Below, piece after piece: positions 16,568 to 24,596 of a stretch of 64,000 nt of DNA. The stretch spans positions 1-64,000 of the forward strand of contig JALEKD010000005.1 in the NCBI GenBank assembly GCA_022769285.1. Direction: 5' to 3'. Source of the DNA: Prevotella sp. GTDB lineage: Bacteria > Bacteroidota > Bacteroidia > Bacteroidales > Bacteroidaceae. The notes below the pieces were generated by a model. That model worked only from the letters and a program-made list of their open reading frames with translations. It was not told the origin of the DNA and did not search any database. The position numbers were made by a program, and so were the translations under genes. Each line of letters starts with the position of its first letter. Positions within the stretch are counted from its first letter, which is position 1.

Positions 16568-18337
16568 TTATATAGACTGCAAGAATTTGACTACGGCGTT
16601 GCGCTCGCGGGTGCTCAGGTTGTAGAACTTGACCGCAGCGTTGTAGGCGTGGCTCTTCTTGCTGTAGCCGTGCCACATGATAGCCTCTATCTCGTTGCGT
16701 GCGCGACAGTCGTGCAGGCGGTCGCCGCGTCCGGTGTTGATGGTAGACAGGCCGCGACCCCAGAGCGGGGTGGTGCGACACCAGGAGTTGTGTATATCAT
16801 TCTCCATATACAGCTTGTGCTGTACAAAGTCGGAGTAGGGATATATCTTCTGGTTGGCGTAGCGTGGCAGGGCTTTGCCCTTGATGTTGTCAGATGTCCA
16901 GTAGTTGTCTTTGCCAGTGTTCCAGGATGGACGGTGACACTGGGTACAGCCTATCTGCATGAATACCTTCTTGCCAAGCTGCACCTCGGGGTCATTCAGG
17001 TTACGGGCACGTGGGATGGCCAGACCGCGGTGCCATACCATGAAGTCATAGTAGTCGTTGTCGGTCATTTCGGGTGCAAAGGTACCATACTTGTTGTTCA
17101 GCTGGTTGGTACTGGGATCCAGCAGATATTTAACCTTCTCGGCTATCTTCTCATCGGTATCAGCCCAGTAGGGCGAGGTGTGGTCGGCGCGTATCTTGGC
17201 TATCACGCTGGGTTCCTCGGACATGGCGGTGGCCCAGGCCGTAGTGGTGTACAGCTTGGGGCGGTCGCTGCGGGTCACGTTGGTTATGTTCCAGATGGCA
17301 TTGGCACCGGGGCCGTCCTGCAGGGTGGCACGTGTCAGCGCATAGGTGTATCGCTTCAGCATGGCAGGTACCTCCTTGACCGAGCCGTCGGTCTGGGTAA
17401 ACGGACGAGTGGTGGGGTAGCTGCCATCGGCCAGCCGGCCAGCCACAGAGAATGAGTAGAACGCGCCCTCGGCCATGTCGCCTTTGCTGCTGTCCCAGAA
17501 CTGAGGGTTCAGGTACTCACTTACGTCAAGGCCGGCTTTCTTCAGTGAGGCAGCCTCCTCCTTGTACTGGTCTATGATGTCCTGCTCGTCTATAGCGTCT
17601 ATGAGTCCGGTGCCAATGATGCCGATGGTCGACTCTAAGCGGAATGCCAGGTTCGTGGGCTTGGGATTGGTATGGAAGGCATCATCGTCTATGGTCACCA
17701 CGGGGTACTGCAGCGAGTAGGGAGTACCGTCGGGGAACTTCATGGGCAGTCCGCTGGGCATGGCGGCTACCTCGGACCAGCTTATATGTATGCCGCTCTC
17801 CTCGATAGGTGGCAGGAAGGGCGATGCAGCCTGCGTCTGCGGCATGCCGGTAACCTGTTGGTTGTAGGGACCATCGTTGCTGTTGGCGCCATCATTAGGA
17901 TGGTACACCACGAGCAGGTAACCGTTGCCGTTGGTGGCTGTGTACTTGTTCTGCCACTTGCCATGGCCGTAGCCTGGATGGCAGTCCATGCACGACTTGC
18001 GTACCGAGGCCGGGCCGAGGCCAGCAAAGGGCTTGGTACTGCCGTTGAAGTCGCGCTCGAAGAACATCTCTCCGTGCTTGAACTCATTGCTCAGACCCTG
18101 CTGGGTCACGGCAGGAGCCTCGTCCTCGTAGCACTTGGCGCCCACGTTGTCAGTGGTGCCGAGCTCGCCGCCAGGGTACCATTCGCTCTTGTCAAAATTG
18201 CCGATACTCTGGCCTACGTACTTATAGTCGTCGCCAGTAGTGACGGGGGTGTCATCGTCCGAGCACGAACTCATGCTCAGACAGGCACAGCCTATCATCA
18301 GGCTGCTGCTAATCAATGTCTGTAATTTCATATTCAT
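16568..18337 (-). CDS. Di-heme oxidoreductase (DUF1111/IrpB-like) lipoprotein
   Basis: About 589 residues from the start chosen at 18337 (MNMKLQTLISS); the track starts 39 residues earlier in non-homologous sequence, and MKLQ at 18331 is an alternative. A lipobox LSMSSC follows the hydrophobic stretch. Two CxxCH haem motifs are visible, CMDCH in the first third and CTQCH in the last third, as in the DUF1111 family, which is related to di-haem peroxidases. Homologues are found beside imelysin genes in other phyla (irpA-irpB in cyanobacteria). The protein should sit in the envelope and need CcsBA, encoded next, for haem attachment. Its electron donor and substrate are unknown. Confidence 0.85.
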   Translation of the reverse strand: MNMKLQTLISSSLMIGCACLSMSSCSDDDTPVTTGDDYKYVGQSIGNFDKSEWYPGGELGTTDNVGAKCYEDEAPAVTQQGLSNEFKHGEMFFERDFNGSTKPFAGLGPASVRKSCMDCHPGYGHGKWQNKYTATNGNGYLLVVYHPNDGANSNDGPYNQQVTGMPQTQAASPFLPPIEESGIHISWSEVAAMPSGLPMKFPDGTPYSLQYPVVTIDDDAFHTNPKPTNLAFRLESTIGIIGTGLIDAIDEQDIIDQYKEEAASLKKAGLDVSEYLNPQFWDSSKGDMAEGAFYSFSVAGRLADGSYPTTRPFTQTDGSVKEVPAMLKRYTYALTRATLQDGPGANAIWNITNVTRSDRPKLYTTTAWATAMSEEPSVIAKIRADHTSPYWADTDEKIAEKVKYLLDPSTNQLNNKYGTFAPEMTDNDYYDFMVWHRGLAIPRARNLNDPEVQLGKKVFMQIGCTQCHRPSWNTGKDNYWTSDNIKGKALPRYANQKIYPYSDFVQHKLYMENDIHNSWCRTTPLWGRGLSTINTGRGDRLHDCRARNEIEAIMWHGYSKKSHAYNAAVKFYNLSTRERNAVVKFLQSI

Positions 18338-18460
18338 TCTTGTTGATGTTTTGTCAGTTATATCAGCAAAGTTATACGTGGCTATGGGGCCACGTACAAC
18401 TCTTCTGTGTGTCCTGTCAGCCGACACCATGAGAGCCGTGACGGCTGGCGGCATAGTGTC

Positions 18461-19771
18461 TTAGTTCTTCTGAATCCACTCCTTGGCCTCGTTGATGGCA
18501 TCGTTCAGCTCGTTGATGGCATCCATGGCCGCCTTGATTTTCAGCTCGGTCGCCTTGTCGTGGTTGTTGGCAAAGTCTACGAACTTGATGCTTCCCTCCT
18601 TGCAGGTGGTAAGCGCGCTGAGCGAGGCGTCCAGCTTGGTCTGTACGTCGGCTGCTACGGTGGGGTTATACTTATACAGATAAGCTATTACCGACTTGCT
18701 GTCGTAGTTGCTCTGCTCCAGATTGCCATAGAGGGCGTTCTTGATACTGATGATATTGTCATAGAAATCTTCGAACGACTTCTTGCTGTAAGGCGACTCG
18801 ATGTAGTCTGGCGAGTCGGGGCCCTCTTCGCCCTGCTCCGGACGACCTATGGCACAGCGGTACACCTGGCCCATCTTGGAGTTGGCCACTTCATCGCAGA
18901 TATTCATGCAGCCACCGTCCAGGATGGTACTGATAACACCACGCCAAGAAGTGTAGCTCTGTGTCTTGTTCAGAGTAAGCATGGCGTCGCCCGTGTAGGC
19001 ACCGTCAATGAGCAGTTCAAAACCGCGGTTGGTACAGCGGGCCACGTGGGTGGGGTTAGCCTGAGTGCCGAGCCATGCAGCCTCGAGCCAGCAGCAGTGG
19101 TCGTACAGGTCGCCGGCTACAGCAATGGCGAACTTGAGTTCCTGGGCACCGGTAACGTTGGGGTTCTTGGCTGCAAAGTCAGCATCGGTCTCCTTGCCCA
19201 GCAGGTCGGCTGTGGTGCGAGGAGCTCCGTTGCGAAAGAGGATGAACTCCAGTCCGTGGAAGCCCAGCGAGGAAGTCTCATCGTTGAGCGCGCTGACGGC
19301 GGCAATCTGCTGGTCAATCGTCTTGCCGCTCTCGAAGATGCTGGCGTATTGTGTGGCAAAGAAGGTGCCTAAGTCGGCACGGCTCAGAGGCCATGTGTCG
19401 ATGTGTGGGTCTATTCCGAATACTTCAGCAGGGCCATAGAGCCAAGCCTCAGACTTCTCCCACCAGGCGCGAGCCTCCAGGAACTTGTCGCAGGTGGTCT
19501 GTATCTGCGTCTCGGTCACACTACCGTTGGCCACAGATGCCTGCAGGCTCTGTACCAGCCCGAAGAACTCCTCGGTAGAGTTGGCCAGGTTGGTATAGGT
19601 AGGAAATACCACCTTGTTGATGTACTGCTGAGTTACACCCTCAAGCAGGGCGGTCTTCTCGTTCTCCTGTTGCTGTCCATTGCCCCCGTTGTCGTCCGAG
19701 CAAGAGGCAAAGGACACTGTCAGTGCCATGGCGGTGGCCACAGCAAAGGCGTAGCTTACAATCTTTTTCAT
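18461..19771 (-). CDS. Imelysin-family lipoprotein (M75, IrpA-like)
   Basis: A 436-residue lipoprotein: the signal peptide ends in FASC24, followed by an acidic Asp/Asn-rich linker. The HxxE motif of imelysins is present (GFHGLEF, His172 and Glu175), as is the conserved DTWPLS segment. Imelysins are iron-regulated surface proteins; the peptidase assignment is historic and many are thought to bind metal instead. Genomic company (porin upstream; di-haem protein and cytochrome c synthase downstream) fits a role in iron handling. The gap to the di-haem gene is about 120 bases without a clear promoter or terminator. Confidence 0.85.
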   Translation of the reverse strand: MKKIVSYAFAVATAMALTVSFASCSDDNGGNGQQQENEKTALLEGVTQQYINKVVFPTYTNLANSTEEFFGLVQSLQASVANGSVTETQIQTTCDKFLEARAWWEKSEAWLYGPAEVFGIDPHIDTWPLSRADLGTFFATQYASIFESGKTIDQQIAAVSALNDETSSLGFHGLEFILFRNGAPRTTADLLGKETDADFAAKNPNVTGAQELKFAIAVAGDLYDHCCWLEAAWLGTQANPTHVARCTNRGFELLIDGAYTGDAMLTLNKTQSYTSWRGVISTILDGGCMNICDEVANSKMGQVYRCAIGRPEQGEEGPDSPDYIESPYSKKSFEDFYDNIISIKNALYGNLEQSNYDSKSVIAYLYKYNPTVAADVQTKLDASLSALTTCKEGSIKFVDFANNHDKATELKIKAAMDAINELNDAINEAKEWIQKN

Positions 19772-19818
19772 CTTTAATAAAATAACTAATTTATGGGTTA
19801 TACTGATAATGGTGTCTG

Positions 19819-21141
19819 TTAGAGGAAGAAGCCCTGGTAAGCTATGCCGATAGAGACAGAGGGCTCGTTGTTGTAGCCAGCCTTGAGAAAGCGCTTAGAG
19901 TACTCGGCCTTGATGGCTATCTGGGGCACGGGGTAGTAGTTGATACCTGCGGCCATGCGCTTCTTGGCGGTATAGTCGAAGTGATTCTGGTTGGCACCGG
20001 GGATGTACGAGTTGTAGTACTCGTAACGGCCGAACACGTAGAACTTCTGGTTGTCGGCGCGTAGCTTAGCTATCTGCGAGAACACGTTGTAGCCAGCCTC
20101 GATGCCCACAGCTACAGCGTTCTTGCCCACAGGGGCTTTCTTGTAAGGCGAACTGCCGCCGGCGCTGTTAGCTTTGAGGTCGCTTATGCGTGCAGCATCG
20201 CCCAGGTAACCATAGTCAGCATTTCCGCGTACTATCCAGTTGTAGCGGTCGTAGCTGAAGTCGATGGCGCCGATGGCCAGAGTACCCTTGACACTCTTGT
20301 TAACCTGCCCGTCGGCCTCCATGTCGTGGGGGAAACTGTTGTGGAAAGTCTTGCCATAGTAGCCACTCAGGCCCACACGCAGACCAGGCAGTGTGTAGTT
20401 GTCTACCCGGGCAGCGAAACCATACTTGTTGGCTACCTTGAACTCAAAGGGCGACGTGGCGCCATTGTGAATCCAGGTGTCGCGGTCAAAGAGGAAGGCA
20501 TCCAGGCCAGCTAAGAACTGTAGTTCGTAGCGGAAGTCGCCCGAGCGGCCCCAGAAACTGATACCTGTATCGTGCCAGGTACAGGGCAGGATGGTGTTCT
20601 CGCCCTCGGGGCGGTAAACGGTGAAAAAGTTGAGCGGCTCGTGGTGCGCGTTGGTCAGTCCAACCGGTACCACGATGTGGCCCATCCTAACGTTGGCCCA
20701 GGGCGCAAAAGTCTTCTGTATCCAGAACTGCTCCAGCTCCACTTCACCGCCTTTCTCGGTCTCGGCTTCCCATTCGCCGCCCTCTTCCCATTCTTTCTCG
20801 ACAGATCCGCCAGAGCCGCCATGCTCAAACTCTATCTCGCTGGACATAGTCCAACCCTTGCCGAAGTCGTAGCTCAGGTAGACTACAGCATGGGGAATGT
20901 CAAAGCGGCCATGGCTGGGGTCGTTCTTGTATTGGCTGGGATTGCGGTAACGATACACGTTGTCGCTGTAGAAGTTACGTGACATGACGGCCTCGCCGTA
21001 GCCGCCGACGCTGAAACGGTGGCCCGAGGCGTGGGTGGTTACGCTGTCAAAGGCTGCTGTCTGGGCTGCTGCGGGCAGGACGCACAGACAGGTAAGCGCA
21101 CCGGCGCAGATACTGGCTCTCCAGGAAAAATCTCTTGTCAT
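19819..21141 (-). CDS. Outer-membrane porin-like beta-barrel protein
   Basis: A 440-residue protein with a signal peptide (cut near AAAQ, residue 27) and alternating aromatic/polar beta strands ending in ...YQGFFL, a terminal Phe-Leu typical of outer-membrane barrels. The opening motif SVGGYGEAVMSRNFYSDNV resembles Bacteroidetes porins of the phosphate-selective (OprP/OprO) type. An acidic Glu-rich loop (EKEWEEGGEWEAETEKGG) around residues 115-132 could bind cations. It is the first gene of the operon with imelysin, the di-haem protein and ccsBA, transcribed from the promoter at 21199-21230. Substrate unknown. Confidence 0.8.
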   Translation of the reverse strand: MTRDFSWRASICAGALTCLCVLPAAAQTAAFDSVTTHASGHRFSVGGYGEAVMSRNFYSDNVYRYRNPSQYKNDPSHGRFDIPHAVVYLSYDFGKGWTMSSEIEFEHGGSGGSVEKEWEEGGEWEAETEKGGEVELEQFWIQKTFAPWANVRMGHIVVPVGLTNAHHEPLNFFTVYRPEGENTILPCTWHDTGISFWGRSGDFRYELQFLAGLDAFLFDRDTWIHNGATSPFEFKVANKYGFAARVDNYTLPGLRVGLSGYYGKTFHNSFPHDMEADGQVNKSVKGTLAIGAIDFSYDRYNWIVRGNADYGYLGDAARISDLKANSAGGSSPYKKAPVGKNAVAVGIEAGYNVFSQIAKLRADNQKFYVFGRYEYYNSYIPGANQNHFDYTAKKRMAAGINYYPVPQIAIKAEYSKRFLKAGYNNEPSVSIGIAYQGFFL

Positions 21142-21198
21142 CTTACGGAATAATAGGGTTATTAAAAAATGTTCACTTATCTAAAATTCTTTTGACTG

Positions 21199-21230
21199 CA
21201 AAGGTATTTCTATTATCCGTGATGGCCAAT
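21199..21230 (-). promoter_or_regulatory. Promoter of the porin-imelysin operon
   Basis: On the minus strand, ATTG (21227-21230), a 20-base spacer, and TACCTTTG (21199-21206). The -33 box is one base off TTTG. The transcript would begin about 50 bases before the porin start. Confidence 0.6.
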
Positions 21231-21268
21231 ACCTAAAAAAAGGTAAAAACGGGAACCCCCGTAGACGC

Positions 21269-21308
21269 AAAAAAGGCATCTGTACCCCTTTGTGGGTATC
21301 CAGATGCC
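21269..21308 (-). terminator. Rho-independent terminator of rubrerythrin
   Basis: On the minus strand the stem GGCATCTG-ga-TACCC / GGGTA-CAGATGCC is followed by TTTTTTG. It lies about 45 bases after the rubrerythrin stop and before the porin promoter. Confidence 0.85.
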
Positions 21309-21353
21309 TCTATGGGTAGAGCCGTGGCTGCAGCGGGCGGCCGTGGCGTGGCC

Positions 21354-21902
21354 TTAGATGTTGTCGGCCTTGATTTCAAAGTAGCTCTGAGGGTGGTTGC
21401 ATACCGGGCACACCTTAGGAGCCTGCTTGCCCACTACGATGTGGCCGCAGTTGCGGCAGATCCACACAGCGTCGCCCTCGCGCGAGAATACTACGGCATC
21501 CTCGATGTTCTGGAGCAGCTTGCGGTAGCGCTCCTCGTGGTGCTTCTCGATGGCAGCTACGCCCCGCATCTTGGCAGCTATCTCCACGAAGCCCTCCTCC
21601 TCGGCCTCCTGAGCCATGCGGTCGTACATGTCGGTCCACTCGTAGTTCTCGCCCTCAGCGGCAGCCTTTAGGTTGCTTACCGTGTCCTTGATGGCACCGC
21701 CCTCCAGGTACTTGAACCATATCTTGGCATGCTCCTTCTCGTTGTTGGCGGTCTCCTCGAAGAGGGCAGCTATCTGCTCGTAGCCATCTTTCTTGGCGCG
21801 CGATGCAAAGTAGGTGTACTTGTTACGGGCCTGCGACTCGCCGGCAAAGGCAGCCATCAGGTTTTTCTCAGTCTTGGTTCCTTTAAGTTCTTTCATAATC
21901 AT
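21354..21902 (-). CDS. rbr: Rubrerythrin
   Basis: A 182-residue cytoplasmic non-haem di-iron peroxidase that reduces hydrogen peroxide with electrons from NAD(P)H via rubredoxin-like carriers. The ferritin-like domain carries paired Glu and ExxH motifs ([18 protein letters not shown], and the later EKHHEERY), and the C-terminal rubredoxin domain binds one iron through CRNCG and CPVCN. The start may be 21902 (MIMKELKG) or 21896 (MKELKG); the latter fits the family better. It diverges from oxyR across a 230-base region with OxyR-like palindromes, so peroxide-induced control is likely. Confidence 0.95.
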   Translation of the reverse strand: MIMKELKGTKTEKNLMAAFAGESQARNKYTYFASRAKKDGYEQIAALFEETANNEKEHAKIWFKYLEGGAIKDTVSNLKAAAEGENYEWTDMYDRMAQEAEEEGFVEIAAKMRGVAAIEKHHEERYRKLLQNIEDAVVFSREGDAVWICRNCGHIVVGKQAPKVCPVCNHPQSYFEIKADNI

Positions 21903-21940
21903 GTAGTGTTTAATGTATAATGTTTTTTCTGTTTCTGATG

Positions 21941-21948
21941 CAAAGTTA
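21941..21948 (-). promoter_or_regulatory. -7 promoter box of rubrerythrin
   Basis: TAACTTTG on the minus strand, about 40 bases before the rubrerythrin start. The palindromes at 21960-22017 cover its -33 region and upstream, where an activator such as OxyR would bind. Confidence 0.5.
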
Positions 21949-21959
21949 GTGTATTATCG

Positions 21960-22017
21960 ATTATCGTCCAAACGATAATATCTATCGCTGGATAGAAAAA
22001 ATCTATGATTATGATAA
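21960..22017. promoter_or_regulatory. Candidate OxyR operator cluster
   Basis: Three adjacent elements: the perfect inverted repeat ATTATCG-N6-CGATAAT (21960-21979), the perfect inverted repeat TCTATC-GCTG-GATAGA (21981-21996), and ATAG-N7-CTAT-N7-ATAA (21992-22017). The last closely follows the ATAG-N7-CTAT-N7-ATAG spacing known for enterobacterial OxyR. They sit between the divergent rubrerythrin and oxyR promoters. Confidence 0.55.
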
Positions 22018-22037
22018 CGGCGGCGGTTTTATTTTCG

Positions 22038-22045
22038 TAACTTTG
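22038..22045 (+). promoter_or_regulatory. -7 promoter box of oxyR
   Basis: TAACTTTG, about 88 bases before the oxyR ATG. The leader contains the hairpin GCCACT-ttat-AGTGGTGGC and then an A+T tract ATTATATATAATAAGGTATA just before the start. Confidence 0.5.
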
Positions 22046-22132
22046 CAGCCAGTAGCCACTTTATAGTGGTGGCCTGTCCCGTGGCGATGGCTGCCTGGGA
22101 GCCAGCTATTATATATAATAAGGTATAGGACT

Positions 22133-23059
22133 ATGACATTACAGCAGATGGAGTATATTGTGGCGGTGTACAGGTTCCGCCACTTTGCCAAGGCGGCCGA
22201 GTATTGTGGGGTGACCCAGCCCACGCTGAGCGCCATGATACAGAAACTGGAGGCCGAGCTCGACATCAAGATATTCGAACGCTCCTCGCAGCAGGTGATA
22301 CCCACCGAGGTGGGTCGCAAGGTGGTGGAGCAGGCCTGGAAGGTGCTGGTGCGCGCCAACCGTATCAAGGACATTGTGCGCGAGGAGAAAGGCTCCTGTG
22401 AAGGCACCTTCCGCCTGGGCATACTGCCTACCATAGCCCCCTATCTGCTGCCCCGGTTCTTCACCCAGCTGGAACGCGAGCACCCGGAGACCGATATAAG
22501 GGTCATGGAGATGAAGACGGCCGACATCAAGCGGGCCCTGAGCCGGGGCGAGCTCGATGCGGCCATCTTAGTGAGCTTGGACGACATGGACAATTACGTC
22601 CAGACGCCGCTTTTCTACGAACAGTTCTTGGCCTATGTGTCGCGGGGCGACGCCCTGTACAGCCACCGGGCCATCAAGACGGCCGACCTGCATCACGAGT
22701 TCTTGTGGTTGCTGGACGAGGGGCACTGTTTCCGAGACCAGTTGGTCAAGTTCTGCAACCTACAGGCGGCTACCAGCAGCAAGCAGACCTACTCCTTAGG
22801 CAGCATAGAGACCTTTATGCGTATGGTAGAGGGTGGCCAGGGCGTAACCTTTATCCCCGAGTTGGCGCTGGAGCAGTTGTCGCCCGCCCAGCACGAGTTG
22901 GTGCGCCCCTTTGCCCTGCCCATACCCACCCGGCAGGTGGTGCTGCTCACCACTAAGACCTTTGTGCGTCACTCGGTGCTCAGCCTCATAGCCGAGGCCG
23001 TACGCACCCATGTGCCCGAGCGCATGCTTCACTTTAATAATACCGAGCAGCGCGTCTGA
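22133..23059 (+). CDS. oxyR: Peroxide-sensing LysR-type regulator OxyR
   Basis: A 308-residue LysR-family regulator. The winged-helix domain is N-terminal (AAEYCGVTQPTLSAMIQKLE). The regulatory domain has the two redox cysteines of OxyR in EGHCFRDQLVKFC, at residues 199 and 208, the same numbers and spacing as the enterobacterial protein, so disulfide switching is very likely intact. It lies divergent to rubrerythrin, a classic target, across a palindrome cluster. The neighbouring iron and cytochrome operon could also be under its control, though its promoter at 21199-21230 shows no clear OxyR site. Confidence 0.95.
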   Translation: MTLQQMEYIVAVYRFRHFAKAAEYCGVTQPTLSAMIQKLEAELDIKIFERSSQQVIPTEVGRKVVEQAWKVLVRANRIKDIVREEKGSCEGTFRLGILPTIAPYLLPRFFTQLEREHPETDIRVMEMKTADIKRALSRGELDAAILVSLDDMDNYVQTPLFYEQFLAYVSRGDALYSHRAIKTADLHHEFLWLLDEGHCFRDQLVKFCNLQAATSSKQTYSLGSIETFMRMVEGGQGVTFIPELALEQLSPAQHELVRPFALPIPTRQVVLLTTKTFVRHSVLSLIAEAVRTHVPERMLHFNNTEQRV

Positions 23060-23100
23060 TGTGTCAGATACGCTGCCTATACATTATTATAAAATAGATT

Positions 23101-24384
23101 ATGATCCACTATAACCACCCATCACCCACCACCGTTTTTCTAAAGGCCGTCTTCGGCTCTCTAAAGACGGCTCCCAGCTTGCTAAAGATGGTCGCGGGCG
23201 CGCTCATGGTAGCCACAGGCTCGCTCATGACCGTTGCCGCCACCGCCGCCCCCCACTCTGGCCATTCCCGCACCACCATCAACACCTCCCTGCAGCACCT
23301 GGCCGAGCGGATGATGCGCGGCAAGCAGGGCAGCATAGTGGCCATAGACCCCGCCACGGGTGCCATTAAGTGTATGGTTAGCGCCTCGCCTCGGGGTGAT
23401 AGCCTCCAGCGCGCCGTGTCGGTAGCCTATTCACCCGGATCTACTTTCAAGGTGGCCCAGGCCATCGTCATGCTCTCCGAGGGAACCCTCAGCCCCACCA
23501 CACAGTACAGCTGTGCCCGCGGGTTTACCCAGGGCGGCATACACATAGGCTGCCATGCCCATACATCGCCCCGCGCCGTGGTGGGAGCCCTCGGCACATC
23601 GTGCAACGCCTTCTTCTGCAAGTCGTTTATGGACATGATAGGCAATGCCAAGTATCGCACGCGCGCCGAGGCCATAGACCGCTGGCATGCCTACATGAGT
23701 AGTTTCGGTCTGGGCCGTTGCTTAGGTACCGATGTGGGCCCCGAGGCTACGGGACTTATGCCCTCGGCAGACTATCTGAAGCGTGTACACGGCCAGTGGA
23801 CCCCGCAGACTATCATGTGGGTGGGCATGGGCCAGGGCGAGGTTACCGCCACGCCCATGCAGCTGTGCAACCTGGCCGCCGTGATAGCTAACCGCGGCTA
23901 CTACTACACGCCCCATCTCTGTAGGGCCACTCCGGACCACCCCATAGACTTGGCCTATAGGAGCAAGCACGTGGCCATGGGTACCCCGCAGGCTTACCAG
24001 ATTACCATACAGGGCATGCGTGCCGCCGTGGTTTCGGGCACGTGTGCCTCGATTAACCGTGCGGCTTACGCGATATGTGGCAAGACCGGCACGGCCGAGA
24101 ATGAGGGCGAGGACCACTCACTCTTCATCGGCTTTGCCCCCATGGACAAGCCCCGCATAGCCGTGGCTGTGGTGGTCGATAACGGGGGCTTCGGGGCCGA
24201 CATGGCGGCGCCCATGGCGTCGCTCATCATCGAGCGGTACCTTACCGGCCGGCTGCGCGAGTACTCTAAGTATCAGGTGGAGCACTGGGCCGGCCAGGCC
24301 GTGACACCCTATGTGCCGCCGACGGATACCGCCAAGGCGGTCAAGGCCCCAACGGCCAAGAAGCATAAAGCTCGGCATAAATAA
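23101..24384 (+). CDS. Penicillin-binding protein, transpeptidase domain only
   Basis: A 427-residue secreted or anchored D,D-transpeptidase-like protein of the class B PBP2 type. Active-site motifs are complete: STFK (SxxK), SCN (SxN) and KTGTAEN (KTG), plus the GMGQGEVTATPMQL segment. Class B enzymes usually have 600-700 residues with an N-terminal dimerisation domain; that domain is missing here, and the transpeptidase part follows directly after the signal region. Residues 14-48 are five heptapeptides (LKAVFGS, LKTAPSL, LKMVAGA, LMVATGS, LMTVAAT) encoded by 21-bp repeat units. The C-terminus is Lys/Ala-rich. A start at a later Met (for example Met30) is possible. It converges on the GH25 lysozyme gene. 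Confidence 0.82.
   Translation: MIHYNHPSPTTVFLKAVFGSLKTAPSLLKMVAGALMVATGSLMTVAATAAPHSGHSRTTINTSLQHLAERMMRGKQGSIVAIDPATGAIKCMVSASPRGDSLQRAVSVAYSPGSTFKVAQAIVMLSEGTLSPTTQYSCARGFTQGGIHIGCHAHTSPRAVVGALGTSCNAFFCKSFMDMIGNAKYRTRAEAIDRWHAYMSSFGLGRCLGTDVGPEATGLMPSADYLKRVHGQWTPQTIMWVGMGQGEVTATPMQLCNLAAVIANRGYYYTPHLCRATPDHPIDLAYRSKHVAMGTPQAYQITIQGMRAAVVSGTCASINRAAYAICGKTGTAENEGEDHSLFIGFAPMDKPRIAVAVVVDNGGFGADMAAPMASLIIERYLTGRLREYSKYQVEHWAGQAVTPYVPPTDTAKAVKAPTAKKHKARHK
23140..23244 (+). repeat. Five tandem 21-bp units inside the PBP coding start (copy B)
   Basis: Five units of exactly 21 bases start at 23140, 23161, 23182, 23203 and 23224. The first three begin CTAAAG, the last two CTCATG. The second (CTAAAGACGGCTCCCAGCTT...) closely matches the intergenic unit at 11862-11882 (CTAATGATGGCTCCCAACTT...). 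The units are in frame with the gene and encode its hydrophobic signal or anchor region. Confidence 0.75.
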
Positions 24385-24596
24385 GCGGTGACTGCTAAGC
24401 GTCCCCCTGCAGCAGTGACATCGGCCACGATAACGGCTATCCATAAAATGGGTGTATCGGTCGGCTTTATAATCATCGAGGCACCCTCTGTAGATATCTA
24501 CAGCGGAGTAAAGATTGACGGTACTTTACCCGCTGGTTAACAATATGATAGGTCAAGCCCCATCCTGCCATCAGGATGGGGCTTGACCGTTGCTAA
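24385..24596. other. Convergent intergenic region with palindromes
   Basis: Between the convergent PBP and lysozyme genes are three stem-loops in a row: a perfect 16-bp palindrome CTGTAGATATCTACAG (24488-24503), an imperfect stem GCGG-a-GTAAAG / CTTTAC-CCGC (about 24504-24533), and a 17-bp perfect stem at 24551-24588. No gene is visible. Confidence 0.6.
24551..24588. terminator. Long hairpin, probable bidirectional terminator
   Basis: GGTCAAGCCCCATCCTG and its exact complement flank a four-base loop, giving a 17-bp G+C-rich stem eight bases beyond the lysozyme stop. No real T-tract follows on either strand, so termination is likely but not certain. Confidence 0.65.

Noticed and set aside
21199-21230. 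OxyR site at the porin operon promoter
   Set aside because: No ATAG-N7-CTAT pattern is visible near this promoter.
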